Both the position numbers and the translations under genes were made by a program. Source: Methanosphaera stadtmanae (GTDB taxonomy: Archaea; Methanobacteriota; Methanobacteria; Methanobacteriales; Methanobacteriaceae). From it: a stretch of 64,000 bases of DNA. Positions 9,185-18,199 of this stretch are shown piece after piece (the stretch's first letter is position 1; each line of letters begins with the position of its first letter). Below the pieces are notes generated by a model that was not told where the DNA came from, searched no databases, and saw only the letters and a list, made by a program, of their open reading frames with translations. Where the stretch lies: positions 1-64,000 of the forward strand of contig SUTQ01000007.1 in NCBI GenBank assembly GCA_015062805.1, in the 5' to 3' direction.

Positions 9185-10378
9185 TTACTCCCTATCGTAT
9201 TCTATAAGTAGTTTCTTTGCGGCACGTATTGTTTCATCATCATCATTAGTTACTGCTTGCTTAAGATTTTTAATAATGTTAAACAACATTTTATCTACGA
9301 TACTATGAGTCAAAGCATCTAATTTTTTAGCATCTTTGTCAGACAAATCAAGCATGTGTAATGTTTTATCCAGTTCTGATTTCCTGATTTTTTCAGCTTC
9401 AACATTTAATGAGGAGAGGATAGGGGTTATTTCCATCTGTTTAAGAGCATCTTTTAACAGTACCGTTTCCTCGGCAATAATGACTTCCGCTTTTTCAGCT
9501 TCTTTCACACGTTTTTCAACATTCTTGTCACGGATGTATCTTAAGTCATCCAAGTTATATAACTGTACTTTTAATTCTTTTACATCCTCTTCGATGTCAC
9601 GGGGATTTGCCAAGTCAAGCATTATCATGTTTTCAAGATGTTCTGGTGGTAAAAAAGATAATCGTTCCTTGTTAATTAAAGGGTGTGGTGCTCCTGTTGC
9701 ACTGATAAGTATGTCAATCTTATGTAATGATTCATCCATCTTCTTGAATTTGATTGCTATTCCATCAAGGTCTTGTGCCAGTTGTTGTGCTTTATCGAAC
9801 GTCCTGTTTGCCACTACTATTGCATTGGTTTGTTTGTCTAGCAATGCCTTAGCAACTACAGTTCCCATTTCACCTGCACCTACTATGAGGACATTTTTAC
9901 CCTTAAGAGTTCCATATTTTTCTTCAATAAGTTCTACGGCACCACTACCAACAGACACTCCACCCTCATTAATGTGGGTATTTTTTCTAATTGACTGACC
10001 TACATGTATGGCTTTAGTGAATACTTTTTCAAGTTTTGGGCCAATTGTTTCCTCTTTAATTGCTTTTTTACGCGCATTTTTTATCTGTCCAAGAATCTGA
10101 TCTTCACCCATTATCATAGATTCAAGACCTGATGCTAGTCTTAACAAATGATTTATTGCATTATCCTCTTTTTCCACTATGAATGTTGTTGTAGGAATGT
10201 TAATGTCTTCTTCCGTAATTAAATATATCTCATATCTATTGCAGGTTTTAAGTGTTACTTCTTCCAGTACTTTAACATTGTCGTGTATTTTTTCATTTAG
10301 GGCATCTAGTTTAGCATATGAATTTTCCATTGATCCTACATCTGCTATTTTAAAGTCTATTCTAATGTTAACAAGCAT
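9185..10378 (-). CDS. hemA: Glutamyl-tRNA reductase
   Basis: This enzyme makes glutamate-1-semialdehyde from Glu-tRNA with NADPH, the first committed step of C5-pathway tetrapyrrole synthesis. In this organism that would feed F430 and corrinoids. The 397 residues contain the catalytic Cys46 in TCNRYE, the conserved SGLESMIMGEDQILGQ block (83-98), the NADPH-binding GAGEMG (167-172) and a C-terminal helical dimerisation region. The ATG at 10378 is chosen because GAGGAG stands six bases before it; a TTG one codon upstream is too close to that site. It is the last gene of an operon after the marker-9 protein and the siroheme-type dehydrogenase. Confidence 0.96.
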   Translation of the reverse strand: MLVNIRIDFKIADVGSMENSYAKLDALNEKIHDNVKVLEEVTLKTCNRYEIYLITEEDINIPTTTFIVEKEDNAINHLLRLASGLESMIMGEDQILGQIKNARKKAIKEETIGPKLEKVFTKAIHVGQSIRKNTHINEGGVSVGSGAVELIEEKYGTLKGKNVLIVGAGEMGTVVAKALLDKQTNAIVVANRTFDKAQQLAQDLDGIAIKFKKMDESLHKIDILISATGAPHPLINKERLSFLPPEHLENMIMLDLANPRDIEEDVKELKVQLYNLDDLRYIRDKNVEKRVKEAEKAEVIIAEETVLLKDALKQMEITPILSSLNVEAEKIRKSELDKTLHMLDLSDKDAKKLDALTHSIVDKMLFNIIKNLKQAVTNDDDETIRAAKKLLIEYDRE

Positions 10379-10500
10379 CAATATCTCCTCGTAAAATTGT
10401 TTATTTACTTATATCGAATCCCTTTAAAAATATAGTTATCTTACTTTATATTTCACTTTAATAATACTTAAATTTTACAATACTTTAATTTCAACTAAAA

Positions 10501-11130
10501 TTACTTATTAATAAGTTCTTTTTGAACATATTCAGTTGCTGATTCAATATCATTTTGTTGAATGAATTTTTGAATGTTTTCATCTTCGTTTATTTTAATC
10601 ATATATTTCTTACGTTCAACTTGTGAATCTATATTTTCCTTCAATAATTCACGTACTCTCTCCTGAAGTTCTATTTTCAGTATATCCTCTGGAGTTATAA
10701 TACTTTGAATTTTTTTCCTCAATTCTTTTGCCATTAGAGGACTGCGTGAACCTGTGTATAATGATACTGTAACATTGCCTAGCTGAAAAGTCGAAGGAAC
10801 TATAACATTACTTAATGAGATATCACTAGCGCAATTAACCAGTTTATCTTTAGCCTTATGTGCGATTTCCTCATTTAATTCAAGATTATTTGTTGCTACA
10901 ACAACTAAATCACATTCATCAAGTAACCTATTTCTATCTTCATCGGAATAAAAGACAGCACCTTTTTCAATAAATTCTTTTTTAATATCCTGATTTATGC
11001 TGTGTGCAATGATACTAACTTTCGCCTCAGCATCTAGAAAACGTCGAGCTCTACGGATGCCTACGCTTCCAGTACCAATTATTAAAACGTGTTTATCTTT
11101 CATATCTAGAAATAATGAAGTAAGTCCCAT
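10501..11130 (-). CDS. Precorrin-2 dehydrogenase (siroheme synthase N-terminal type)
   Basis: This is a NAD-dependent enzyme that oxidises precorrin-2 to sirohydrochlorin, the precursor of siroheme, cobalamin and F430. The 209 residues show an N-terminal Rossmann fold with GTGSVG (19-24), an Asp103 in VNCASD, which corresponds to the acidic residue used in Met8/CysG, and TGSRSPLMAKELR (126-138), the SP-x-x-A-x-x-LR block of the family. The C-terminal methyltransferase half of CysG is absent, as usual in archaea. It lies between the marker-9 gene (47 bases upstream) and hemA (122 bases downstream), a natural tetrapyrrole operon. No strong ribosome site precedes the ATG. Confidence 0.9.
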   Translation of the reverse strand: MGLTSLFLDMKDKHVLIIGTGSVGIRRARRFLDAEAKVSIIAHSINQDIKKEFIEKGAVFYSDEDRNRLLDECDLVVVATNNLELNEEIAHKAKDKLVNCASDISLSNVIVPSTFQLGNVTVSLYTGSRSPLMAKELRKKIQSIITPEDILKIELQERVRELLKENIDSQVERKKYMIKINEDENIQKFIQQNDIESATEYVQKELINK

Positions 11131-11177
11131 GATAACAACTCTTAGTGTGTAATAAAAAAAGTATTGAAAAAGTTTAA

Positions 11178-11660
11178 TTATAAACTTTTAAGTCTTAGAT
11201 TTTTAATAGCCGCTTTTAAATCATTTCCTGAATCATCTAAAGCTTGTTTAGCTTCATCAAATGAAATATCAAATGTTGTTGCTAATTTTTGTATGTCTTC
11301 ATCGGAATATTCAACTTTATTCAAATTTGTATTTTTAAGAATTTCTTCGGATAACTGTTTTTTTAGTGTCATGTATTCATCATGACTAATTCCGTTTGCT
11401 GACAGTTCCATGTCCCTAAGTGGACAAGGTTTTGATGCTTTACAACACCATACTAGTGAGCCAAAACAAGTTGCAGCTCCTACTCCTAATTTTGTTTTAC
11501 TTCCAAATTCTTGTTTAATGTTAACAAATTCTTGGGGACTCATTCCTATTTCTGCTAGTTTGGTATGTACTGGACATGGTTTTACTGGTGGACAACAGAA
11601 TGCAAGTCCTCGGGCATCTCCTCCTCTACATACATGAGCCGGTGCATCATCCCATCCCAT
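11178..11660 (-). CDS. Methanogenesis marker protein 9 (Cys-rich, UBA-like C-terminus)
   Basis: This 160-residue protein is built as an internal duplication. Half one has Cys11, Cys22-Cys23 and Cys29 in GDARGLAFCCPPVKPCP. Half two has Cys65, Cys72-Cys73 and Cys79 in CFGSLVWCCKASKPCP. Each half is followed by a similar helix (GMSPQEFVNIKQEF and GISHDEYMTLKKQL). Eight cysteines arranged as C...CC-x5-CP suggest metal or iron-sulfur binding. Residues about 117-158 look like a UBA-type three-helix domain. I recognise it as the methanogen-restricted marker 9 family; its function is not known to me. The start has GGAGTGAT upstream. It is the first gene of the operon with sirC and hemA, which suggests a role linked to F430 or other tetrapyrroles. 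Confidence 0.82.
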   Translation of the reverse strand: MGWDDAPAHVCRGGDARGLAFCCPPVKPCPVHTKLAEIGMSPQEFVNIKQEFGSKTKLGVGAATCFGSLVWCCKASKPCPLRDMELSANGISHDEYMTLKKQLSEEILKNTNLNKVEYSDEDIQKLATTFDISFDEAKQALDDSGNDLKAAIKNLRLKSL

Positions 11661-11845
11661 AATATCACTCCTTTAAATTATGTAATTATAGTATATTTTT
11701 AACTTTATCAAAATTTGATTAATTTTTTTATATATAAAATTTATTATGTTTATTGTATTATAATAATTTTACGAATATCCTAAAAATAATGTTTCATATT
11801 ATTTAAAAAGTAAATCCTAATCAAAAAAAGAAAAATGAGTAATCT

Positions 11846-12580
11846 TCACATAAAAATATGGTCAATATCTCCTTCAAGTGCCGCTCTAGCCACAGAAACA
11901 CTATCTGCTCCGTTATCTATCATTTTTAGATAATCTTCACGAGTTCTAACAGAATTATTTCCTATGACATGTATGCTTGTTTTGCCACAGATTCTATTGA
12001 GAATATCGTAATCTGCTTCATCGACACCAGGATTCATTGCATCAACATGTAAATAATCAACGTTGTAAGATTCGATTAATTCTATAATTTCTAGAATGTT
12101 TACGCCTTCAACATTGGATCTTATTTTAACACTTATTTCCTTACCACTGTTTGTGGTAACTTCCTCCAACATATCTCCTAAAATGTCAGGATTTGTTAAT
12201 AGCACTTGTCCTGTTTTTGCTTCTATCATGGGGGCTTGCCTACAATGTGCATTGATTTCCAGAATATCAATATCCTCATTTTTATATAATAAAGCAAAAG
12301 GTTCGGGGGTGGTTGCCCGTAAATTGACACTAATTTTTCCATTCCATTTAGGGTTATATCCTCTTATGATGTCAATAAATTGGCTCAAATCTTCTGAAAT
12401 ATGGTGGGGACATGTGAAAAATTCTTTACGATCATACTTGCTTATATTTTCTAATCCTGCTTTAAATGTTGGTACATCCATGTTGAAGCCACCAAGAGTA
12501 ATTATATCAACACCTTGTTTTGTAAATTTTTTACAAAATTCACCATCATTTATTCCAGCCATTGCTGATAATACATTCAT
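11846..12580 (-). CDS. TIM-barrel flavoprotein-like protein (dihydrouridine synthase/DHOD-like)
   Basis: About 244 residues from the ATG at 12580. The sequence from there (MNVLSAMAGINDGEFCKKF) matches the usual start of this family. A more upstream in-frame ATG at 12637 would overlap the preceding gene and adds a hydrophobic stretch unlike homologues. Features are AMAGINDGEF, VNLRATTPEPF, LEINAHCRQAPMIE and HVIGNNSVRT, which resemble the phosphate- and FMN-binding strands of dihydroorotate dehydrogenase and Dus-like TIM barrels. The Dus catalytic Cys context is not clear, so I do not call it a tRNA modifier. It is the last gene of an operon with cofE, cofD and GTP cyclohydrolase III, so a role near deazaflavin or flavin synthesis is possible. 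Confidence 0.75.
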   Translation of the reverse strand: MNVLSAMAGINDGEFCKKFTKQGVDIITLGGFNMDVPTFKAGLENISKYDRKEFFTCPHHISEDLSQFIDIIRGYNPKWNGKISVNLRATTPEPFALLYKNEDIDILEINAHCRQAPMIEAKTGQVLLTNPDILGDMLEEVTTNSGKEISVKIRSNVEGVNILEIIELIESYNVDYLHVDAMNPGVDEADYDILNRICGKTSIHVIGNNSVRTREDYLKMIDNGADSVSVARAALEGDIDHIFM

Positions 12581-12629
12581 AATTAACACATCTTTAATTG
12601 TTAAAAAAATAGTAGGGGTTTTGATAAAT

Positions 12630-13385
12630 TTAATCATGGAATATGAGAACTGAATCTTCAGTTAAGCCTGCTCTTATATCTTCTAAACCTAAATCTGCTA
12701 AATCGGCAGCACGTCCACCTGTTTTAGCAATACCTACTCCTGCTTTTAATGTTACGCCAGTATTTTTATCCACATTTTTAAGAGCTTCTCTTAAGTCATT
12801 TTTCGTAATTCCATTTGAAGGTGCCATATAATTGTCACCTCCAATAAAGAAACATAATCCTCCCAGCTTTTTAAGTTCTTTCATTAATTCTACTAAAACT
12901 TCATAAACTTTTATGGAAGTATCGTAAGCTGTTTCAACATCTGTCAATGTTTTTGTAATGTTATTAATATCTATGTGTGATATCTGTACTCTTGATTCTT
13001 CTTCATTTGCAAGTGAATCAATATTTAAAATTTCACGTCTCTCGGAGGATTGGGCACCTCCACCTTTTTGTATCATTTCTGTTGCAACACGTTGTGCTTC
13101 TAATGCTGTTTTTCTTGTTGCAATACCCATACTAATTGTTATTGGATATCTATTACGTATTGATTCTTGTATTTTTCTATGTTCTTCTTCTCCAATTCCA
13201 TTACTTATAGCAATTAGATTGTCAAACCTATTGTAAAATACAATTCCGCCATGAGAACCAAATTCCCTTTCTAAATCAGCATATAATCTTGATTGTAATG
13301 TTTGTAAATCCGGTTCAAATCTTGGACTTGGTGTAACAGTCCAAGGTCCATAGTTATCAATTTGTATCAACGTAATTTGTATCAT
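12630..13385 (-). CDS. arfA: GTP cyclohydrolase III
   Basis: This enzyme hydrolyses GTP to 2-amino-5-formylamino-6-ribosylaminopyrimidinone phosphate, the first step of archaeal riboflavin and F420 (deazaflavin) synthesis. The 251 residues have two tandem palm-like halves, as in the Methanocaldococcus enzyme. The N-terminus (MIQITLIQIDNYGPWTVTPS) is strongly conserved in the family. The second half carries GGDN at 182-185, related to the metal-binding motif of GGDEF and polymerase palm domains. The preceding base run GTGATTAA serves as ribosome site. It sits 39 bases after cofD, which joins the head of the deazaflavin pathway to the tail-forming enzymes. Confidence 0.93.
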   Translation of the reverse strand: MIQITLIQIDNYGPWTVTPSPRFEPDLQTLQSRLYADLEREFGSHGGIVFYNRFDNLIAISNGIGEEEHRKIQESIRNRYPITISMGIATRKTALEAQRVATEMIQKGGGAQSSERREILNIDSLANEEESRVQISHIDINNITKTLTDVETAYDTSIKVYEVLVELMKELKKLGGLCFFIGGDNYMAPSNGITKNDLREALKNVDKNTGVTLKAGVGIAKTGGRAADLADLGLEDIRAGLTEDSVLIFHD

Positions 13386-13424
13386 TTAATCACTTATCAT
13401 TATTCCATGTTTTTTTAAAAGAAT

Positions 13425-14324
13425 TTAACCAAAAATGATTTTTCTTGCTAAATTAATTCTATCATCCATTTTCTTTAAAATAATGTTATCTAAAGAGACT
13501 TTAGGAATAAATTCTTCTATACTACTTTTATATTTGTTATCGCTACTATTTATTATATAATGGTCTAAGAATTCTTCATAAATTTTTGCAACACCTACTG
13601 GAGTAACATCAAATCCTTTTGCTTCCATGAATTTGCTGGCAGGTCCACTCACAGCATCTTTTCCAATTATTGGAGAAATGCATGTAACATATTTTTTCCT
13701 TAATATTTTTCTAATTCCATTCATACTGATAATTGGATTTATGGAGGTAATCGGATTTGAGGGGCCGATAATTATCTGCTCAGATGTTTTTAAACATTCA
13801 ATTACTTCATCTGTTGGTGTAACATTGTTGTACACAACATCTTTTACATTTGGTTCGGATTTATTTGTAACTAAAAATTCATGGAATGACATTTCACCAT
13901 TATCAGTTATTATGCTAACTTTGGATTCTTCATTACTCATGGGTAAAATTGATGATTTAATTCCTAATCTTTCTTTCTGAATTTTAACAGCATCAGTTAA
14001 TGAATATTCTTGAAGTAACATAGTTTTCTGTATTTTTAATGCACGATCTTTGTCACCTAATCTAAGGGTTTCATGAAATCCTAACTTTTTTAGTTCATCA
14101 TGTGTATAAAACGAATCATCTTTTCTACCATACCATGTTTTTTCATTTATCATGTCACTCATAGTATAGAGAACAGTATCTATATCTGCAGAAACATAAA
14201 CTCCACTAAAATAATTGTTCTCCAAAGTATTTACTATAATGCACAACTCTTCTTCAGGCACTATTGTTTTTATGCCCTGCAATAATTTTGGGGTTCCAGT
14301 TCCACCAGACAACACAGTTATCAT
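13425..14324 (-). CDS. cofD: 2-phospho-L-lactate transferase (F420 biosynthesis)
   Basis: CofD joins the phospholactyl (or related) moiety from an activated guanosine diphosphate donor to the deazaflavin FO, giving F420-0. The 299-residue length matches the family. The N-terminal nucleotide-binding loop reads VLSGGTGTPKLLQG (residues 4-17); VSADIDTVLYTMSDMI and IIIGPSNPITSINPI are further family blocks. It starts behind AGGAGAT and lies nine bases after cofE, so the two are co-translated or nearly so. The product works directly with CofE downstream in the pathway. Confidence 0.95.
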   Translation of the reverse strand: MITVLSGGTGTPKLLQGIKTIVPEEELCIIVNTLENNYFSGVYVSADIDTVLYTMSDMINEKTWYGRKDDSFYTHDELKKLGFHETLRLGDKDRALKIQKTMLLQEYSLTDAVKIQKERLGIKSSILPMSNEESKVSIITDNGEMSFHEFLVTNKSEPNVKDVVYNNVTPTDEVIECLKTSEQIIIGPSNPITSINPIISMNGIRKILRKKYVTCISPIIGKDAVSGPASKFMEAKGFDVTPVGVAKIYEEFLDHYIINSSDNKYKSSIEEFIPKVSLDNIILKKMDDRINLARKIIFG

Positions 14325-14333
14325 ATTATCTCC

Positions 14334-15098
14334 TTATCTAAATGCATCTTCATTTTCATCTCTCAATATTTCAGAAATGCTTGCTTCAGTGCTGGAACAT
14401 GTTGTAATCGATGAATCATATCCCCTAATTAAAACAAGACAAATTCCACTATCGGATTGTCCCATAAGCAAGGATGCGGCACTTGCCAATTCATCGGCAG
14501 TTCCTTCAATAGTGCTCATAAGTTCTTGACCATACAGGTCATAAGTCCCTCTAAAATCTGTTATGGGGTGCATCCCACTAATTCCTACAGCAATTCCAAT
14601 AGCACCAACACGCCATGCACGACCATGGGTATCAGAAATAATAACTTTGCAGTTACTTCCAAACTTTTTATCTAAAAATTCTTTAATTTTTCTAGCACTT
14701 CCATCAGGATTTACAGGAAGGGGAGTAACATATCCCTTTTCACAGTTACTATTATCAATTCCACTATTTGCACATACAAATCCATGAGGTGTTTCAGTAA
14801 TAATTAAACCTTCTTGACATCTTATAATTTTTTTTGTATGATCCAAGATAATTTGGCACTGTTTGGCATCTTTACCACTTTTTTTAGATAATTCAATCGC
14901 TTCATCACCAGGTACAATACTTTCAATTTCTACATAATTGCCTTCAGCTTTACTAACTACAGTTTCAGCCAGAACCAATATATCATTATCATTTAAAGTT
15001 ATATCATTTTTTATTAGGCTTTCATAAACAATATTTGGGAGGTCATCACCTTTTTTAATAATGGGAAAATCTTTTATACCTATCAATTCGATACTCAT
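14334..15098 (-). CDS. cofE: Coenzyme F420-0:L-glutamate ligase
   Basis: CofE adds glutamates to F420-0 with GTP to give the polyglutamyl tail of F420, the hydride carrier of methanogenesis. The 254 residues include family blocks VLAETVVSKAEGNYVE, CANSGIDNSN, ISDTHGRAWRVG (metal and nucleotide site) and AVGISGMHPITDFRG. The start follows GGGATTGAT. It is the promoter-proximal gene of cofE-cofD-arfA-TIM barrel. The bacterial FbiB-type C-terminal nitroreductase half is absent, as expected in archaea. Confidence 0.95.
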   Translation of the reverse strand: MSIELIGIKDFPIIKKGDDLPNIVYESLIKNDITLNDNDILVLAETVVSKAEGNYVEIESIVPGDEAIELSKKSGKDAKQCQIILDHTKKIIRCQEGLIITETPHGFVCANSGIDNSNCEKGYVTPLPVNPDGSARKIKEFLDKKFGSNCKVIISDTHGRAWRVGAIGIAVGISGMHPITDFRGTYDLYGQELMSTIEGTADELASAASLLMGQSDSGICLVLIRGYDSSITTCSSTEASISEILRDENEDAFR

Positions 15099-15311
15099 TA
15101 AATCAATCCCTTGTTTTATATAATATAATTTGTTATTTTTTTATATTATATTCTCTTTTAGATAATCAATGATTTAAATTTATATCTTTTATTAGATATT
15201 GTATAAACTAATATTTGTAATTCTATCACATCACTAATTAAACATAATGTTTTGAATTCATAAATTATTGTAAAACTAGGAAAATTGATGGGGTTTAAAA
15301 AAAAATAAAGT

Positions 15312-15920
15312 TTATGGGTTTTTGAAAGCAATATCCCATTTTTCTTTACCAAATACAGCACAAGATGTAACCGGATTTGTAAATTCTTCGAATGCACCTT
15401 CACCATAAATGTAATCGGCAGCTTCTTGAGCGTTACGTGCTTCAAACTTAACCACTCTAGGGCTGTTGTGTTCATAAGTGGACACGTAGTATACTTCTCC
15501 AGGATTTACTTTTATCACTTCCAATCCATCATCACGAACAATTCCTATAAATCCTTCACCTTCTAAATTAATAGCTCCACCAATTCTGGGAGTGTTATAA
15601 TCGTCTTTTTCATAGTCCATTGCCAGTAAACTTAATGCGACAGCATCTCTCATATTCATGCCTTCACGTATTTTACCTGCAATAATATCTGTATGTGAAC
15701 CGTTTGTAATAACACATATGTCATCAATGATATCTACACAGTTGTAACTTATATATGGATTTTTATAGATATCATCTTCTGAACCTGCTGTAGGTACAAT
15801 TGAAGCTTTTTCTCCGTTCACTACAGTTTGTCTATTTGGAAAGGATCTGCTTGATACTCTGTATGCTGCAATACTTCCGTTTTCATTACTTCCAATTGAT
15901 ATGATTCTTCCTAAATACAT
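15312..15920 (-). CDS. purO: IMP cyclohydrolase, archaeal type
   Basis: This enzyme closes FAICAR to IMP, the last step of purine synthesis, in archaea that lack the PurH cyclohydrolase domain. The 202 residues match the family length. Typical segments are MYLGRIISIGSNENG at the start, YRVSSRSFPNRQ and TNGSHTDIIAGKI. It follows exbD by 26 bases and may share its transcript. The link between an ExbBD-type motor and purine synthesis is probably just positional. Confidence 0.94.
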   Translation of the reverse strand: MYLGRIISIGSNENGSIAAYRVSSRSFPNRQTVVNGEKASIVPTAGSEDDIYKNPYISYNCVDIIDDICVITNGSHTDIIAGKIREGMNMRDAVALSLLAMDYEKDDYNTPRIGGAINLEGEGFIGIVRDDGLEVIKVNPGEVYYVSTYEHNSPRVVKFEARNAQEAADYIYGEGAFEEFTNPVTSCAVFGKEKWDIAFKNP

Positions 15921-15946
15921 TTTTAATTTTCTCCATATTTTTTTTA

Positions 15947-16354
15947 TTATAGTACAGGGGGTTTAACTGCTACATCCACCAGATCTTCTGGTGCATTTAT
16001 TGTAATGCTTCCCGTTGAAGAGTCCATCATTATTTGGCCTTCATCCATTACTCTTGTATGCACGGCTATAGATCCACTTCTAATGTCAGAGGAATGATCT
16101 ACTCCATTTACAGTTACTTTTCTAAGACCATTTAATGGTAGTAGATAATACTCGGAATCTCCCGTTGATGTTGTTGGTTTTGCAGATATTTGTTCTGGTG
16201 AATAATCATCAGGTAACGTGTCTACCGGATGTTGACTTAACATAACAAGAAGAAATATCATTATTGTAAATATTACATCCAGTAGAGGTACTAGATTAAT
16301 ATTGGGTGTTTGGTGTTCTACTTTATCCTTGAATCGTTTAGTATCTATTGCCAT
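15947..16354 (-). CDS. ExbD/TolR-like biopolymer transport protein
   Basis: This 135-residue protein has one N-terminal membrane helix, NLVPLLDVIFTIMIFLLVML (about 20-39). It contains the conserved protonatable Asp26 of ExbD/TolR that lines the proton path. The rest is an extracytoplasmic domain. A ribosome site AGGTGTG precedes the ATG. It lies 11 bases after exbB. In bacteria ExbB-ExbD power TonB across the periplasm. A pseudomurein archaeon has no outer membrane and no TonB is seen here, so the partner that uses the proton-motive force is unknown. Confidence 0.9.
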   Translation of the reverse strand: MAIDTKRFKDKVEHQTPNINLVPLLDVIFTIMIFLLVMLSQHPVDTLPDDYSPEQISAKPTTSTGDSEYYLLPLNGLRKVTVNGVDHSSDIRSGSIAVHTRVMDEGQIMMDSSTGSITINAPEDLVDVAVKPPVL

Positions 16355-16365
16355 TTAGAACACAC

Positions 16366-17208
16366 CTATTGTTTTAATTTACTTTCAACTATACGGTTTT
16401 GTGTATCAGATTTTTCTCGTATAATTGTTTTTATTCCTTTTTCAAGCATGTTTGGTTTTAGGTATATCTTGAGGTTTGCTTGTTCATCATTAATCTGTTT
16501 TACTTGAATAATTCCAGGTGATTCCTGCAGTGCTTCAATTACCTCATCAACATCTTTTTCTATCCACACTTTCATTTCTGCATTTCTCCAGTTACTCATT
16601 TTCTTAGCGATTTCAATGTTATCTAACTGGATTTCTATCATGCTTTTTATATGCGTATATAATGGTAACAAAATAATTGCTACAGCTAACCCGAAAATAG
16701 TTGTAATTATCGCAATGTATATACCGTTAGCCATAAGGGTTATGTCACTGTTTACTCCCAAATCCTTGAATGTATACCACATACCAATTACTGTACCTAT
16801 AAGTCCAATTAGTGGTGATACCTCAATTATTGTTTGTAAGGTGGATAAACCTTTCATCATTTTACTCATTTCTACAATGAATACTTGTTCCATGTTGTCT
16901 TCTACTTCGGATTTGCTTCTGTAACCTATTTTTAAAGCTTCGGATATGATTCTTGAGATAGGTGTTTTAAAGTTACCTATTGATCTTAATGCTTCTAAAG
17001 ACCCACCATGAGCCATTGATTCGTTTACAATAATCATTATTTCTGATAAATCAACTTTGGAAGCACGTCTAAGATATAATATCTTCTCTATTGCTAAAAA
17101 TAGTCCATATAGTCCAATGATTGTTAGAATATATACTATTGCTCCTCCACTCTGGAACATTGTAATAAAATCATTACCTGTAGAAAAGATTGTTCCTATA
17201 ATGTCCAT
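16366..17208 (-). CDS. MotA/TolQ/ExbB-family proton channel protein
   Basis: This 280-residue protein has three membrane helices at about 21-44, 131-155 and 163-190. The signature ISPLIGLIGTVIGM-type block appears as VSPLIGLIGTVIGMW (130-144) and the third helix as TTIFGLAVAIILLPLY. The order helix, long cytoplasmic loop, helix, helix is that of ExbB/TolQ. An unusual C-terminal cytoplasmic tail of about 80 residues follows the last helix. AGGAG stands upstream of the start. It is co-transcribed with exbD. Confidence 0.92.
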   Translation of the reverse strand: MDIIGTIFSTGNDFITMFQSGGAIVYILTIIGLYGLFLAIEKILYLRRASKVDLSEIMIIVNESMAHGGSLEALRSIGNFKTPISRIISEALKIGYRSKSEVEDNMEQVFIVEMSKMMKGLSTLQTIIEVSPLIGLIGTVIGMWYTFKDLGVNSDITLMANGIYIAIITTIFGLAVAIILLPLYTHIKSMIEIQLDNIEIAKKMSNWRNAEMKVWIEKDVDEVIEALQESPGIIQVKQINDEQANLKIYLKPNMLEKGIKTIIREKSDTQNRIVESKLKQ

Positions 17209-17320
17209 TTCATTAGCTCCTTGCTATAATTTAGAGAGTTTATTTGTTAATAATATATATGTAAGTTTTTTCTAGTATATATTTTTAAGTAATACTAAAA
17301 TATTCATAAATAGAATATTT

Positions 17321-17956
17321 CTATTTATTTTCTTCAATATTTTTTATAGTATTCCATGTTTGTCTTACTATTGGAGGATATTCTCCATTTAATGATTTTA
17401 AATATTCAATGGTATATTTATCACTCGGATATCCTGATCCTACAGCACCATATTCATTTCTGATTATTGCTAACTCCTTGTCTCTTTTTACTTTAGCAAT
17501 TATTGAGGCTGCAGATACTATTTTGTATGTATCGTCCGCCTTGTGTTCTGTTATTACTTTCATCTTATGGTTTATATGCTGTATTCTATTGTGAAATCGT
17601 TCCTCATTTACGTCAATACAATCGATGCAACACAAATCTGGATTGAAATCTCTGATAATTTCACTCATTGCATTTGTTTCTATTTTGTTCAGGTTTGTGC
17701 CGTTGTTACGTAGATTGTCTATTTCTTTGGCAGTAATTGTAATGGTTTTGAATTCGGTAATCTTTTTAATCTTTCTTGAAATAGTTGTTCTGGTTTTTGA
17801 TGATAATTTTTTAGAGTCTTTTACACCAATTCTATCCAAAAATCTTAATTTTTTTCTTTTCATAAGAACTCCACCGATTACAAGTGGACCTATTACAGAA
17901 CCTCTCCCAGCTTCATCTATTCCTAAAACCAAACTATCATCATTTAATGTTTCCAT
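17321..17956 (-). CDS. rnhB: Ribonuclease HII
   Basis: This enzyme cleaves the RNA strand of RNA-DNA hybrids and nicks at single ribonucleotides in DNA. The 211 residues begin with the conserved LGIDEAGRGSVIGPLVIGG, giving catalytic Asp14 and Glu15. Further acidic residues come from LCCIDCIDVN and the HKADDTYKIVSAASIIAKV block. An AAAGGAAT ribosome site precedes the ATG. It stands alone, divergent from the archaetidylserine synthase gene. Confidence 0.96.
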   Translation of the reverse strand: METLNDDSLVLGIDEAGRGSVIGPLVIGGVLMKRKKLRFLDRIGVKDSKKLSSKTRTTISRKIKKITEFKTITITAKEIDNLRNNGTNLNKIETNAMSEIIRDFNPDLCCIDCIDVNEERFHNRIQHINHKMKVITEHKADDTYKIVSAASIIAKVKRDKELAIIRNEYGAVGSGYPSDKYTIEYLKSLNGEYPPIVRQTWNTIKNIEENK

Positions 17957-18199
17957 ATTTTAATTCCTTTTATTGTTACTCTTTATTTTATGTTAAGAAT
18001 TATTTATTTATTTGTATCTAAATATAAATATTTATATATTATTTTAAACAATGTTTAATTATAACGATTAAATATTACTATATGAAAAACAATCATATAA
18101 ATATTATGTAAAAAAAAGTATTATGAGGTTATATGGAAGAAATATTATGTATTTTGTTAAATAAATATTATTAATATAATATAATGGAAATGATTTGTT

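Noticed and set aside
12580-12637. Upstream ATG extension of the TIM-barrel protein
   Set aside because: It would overlap the GTP cyclohydrolase gene by eight bases and adds residues unlike the family start.
15158-15475. 105-codon minus-strand frame overlapping purO
   Set aside because: It overlaps the well-supported purO in another frame and has no ribosome site or recognisable motif.
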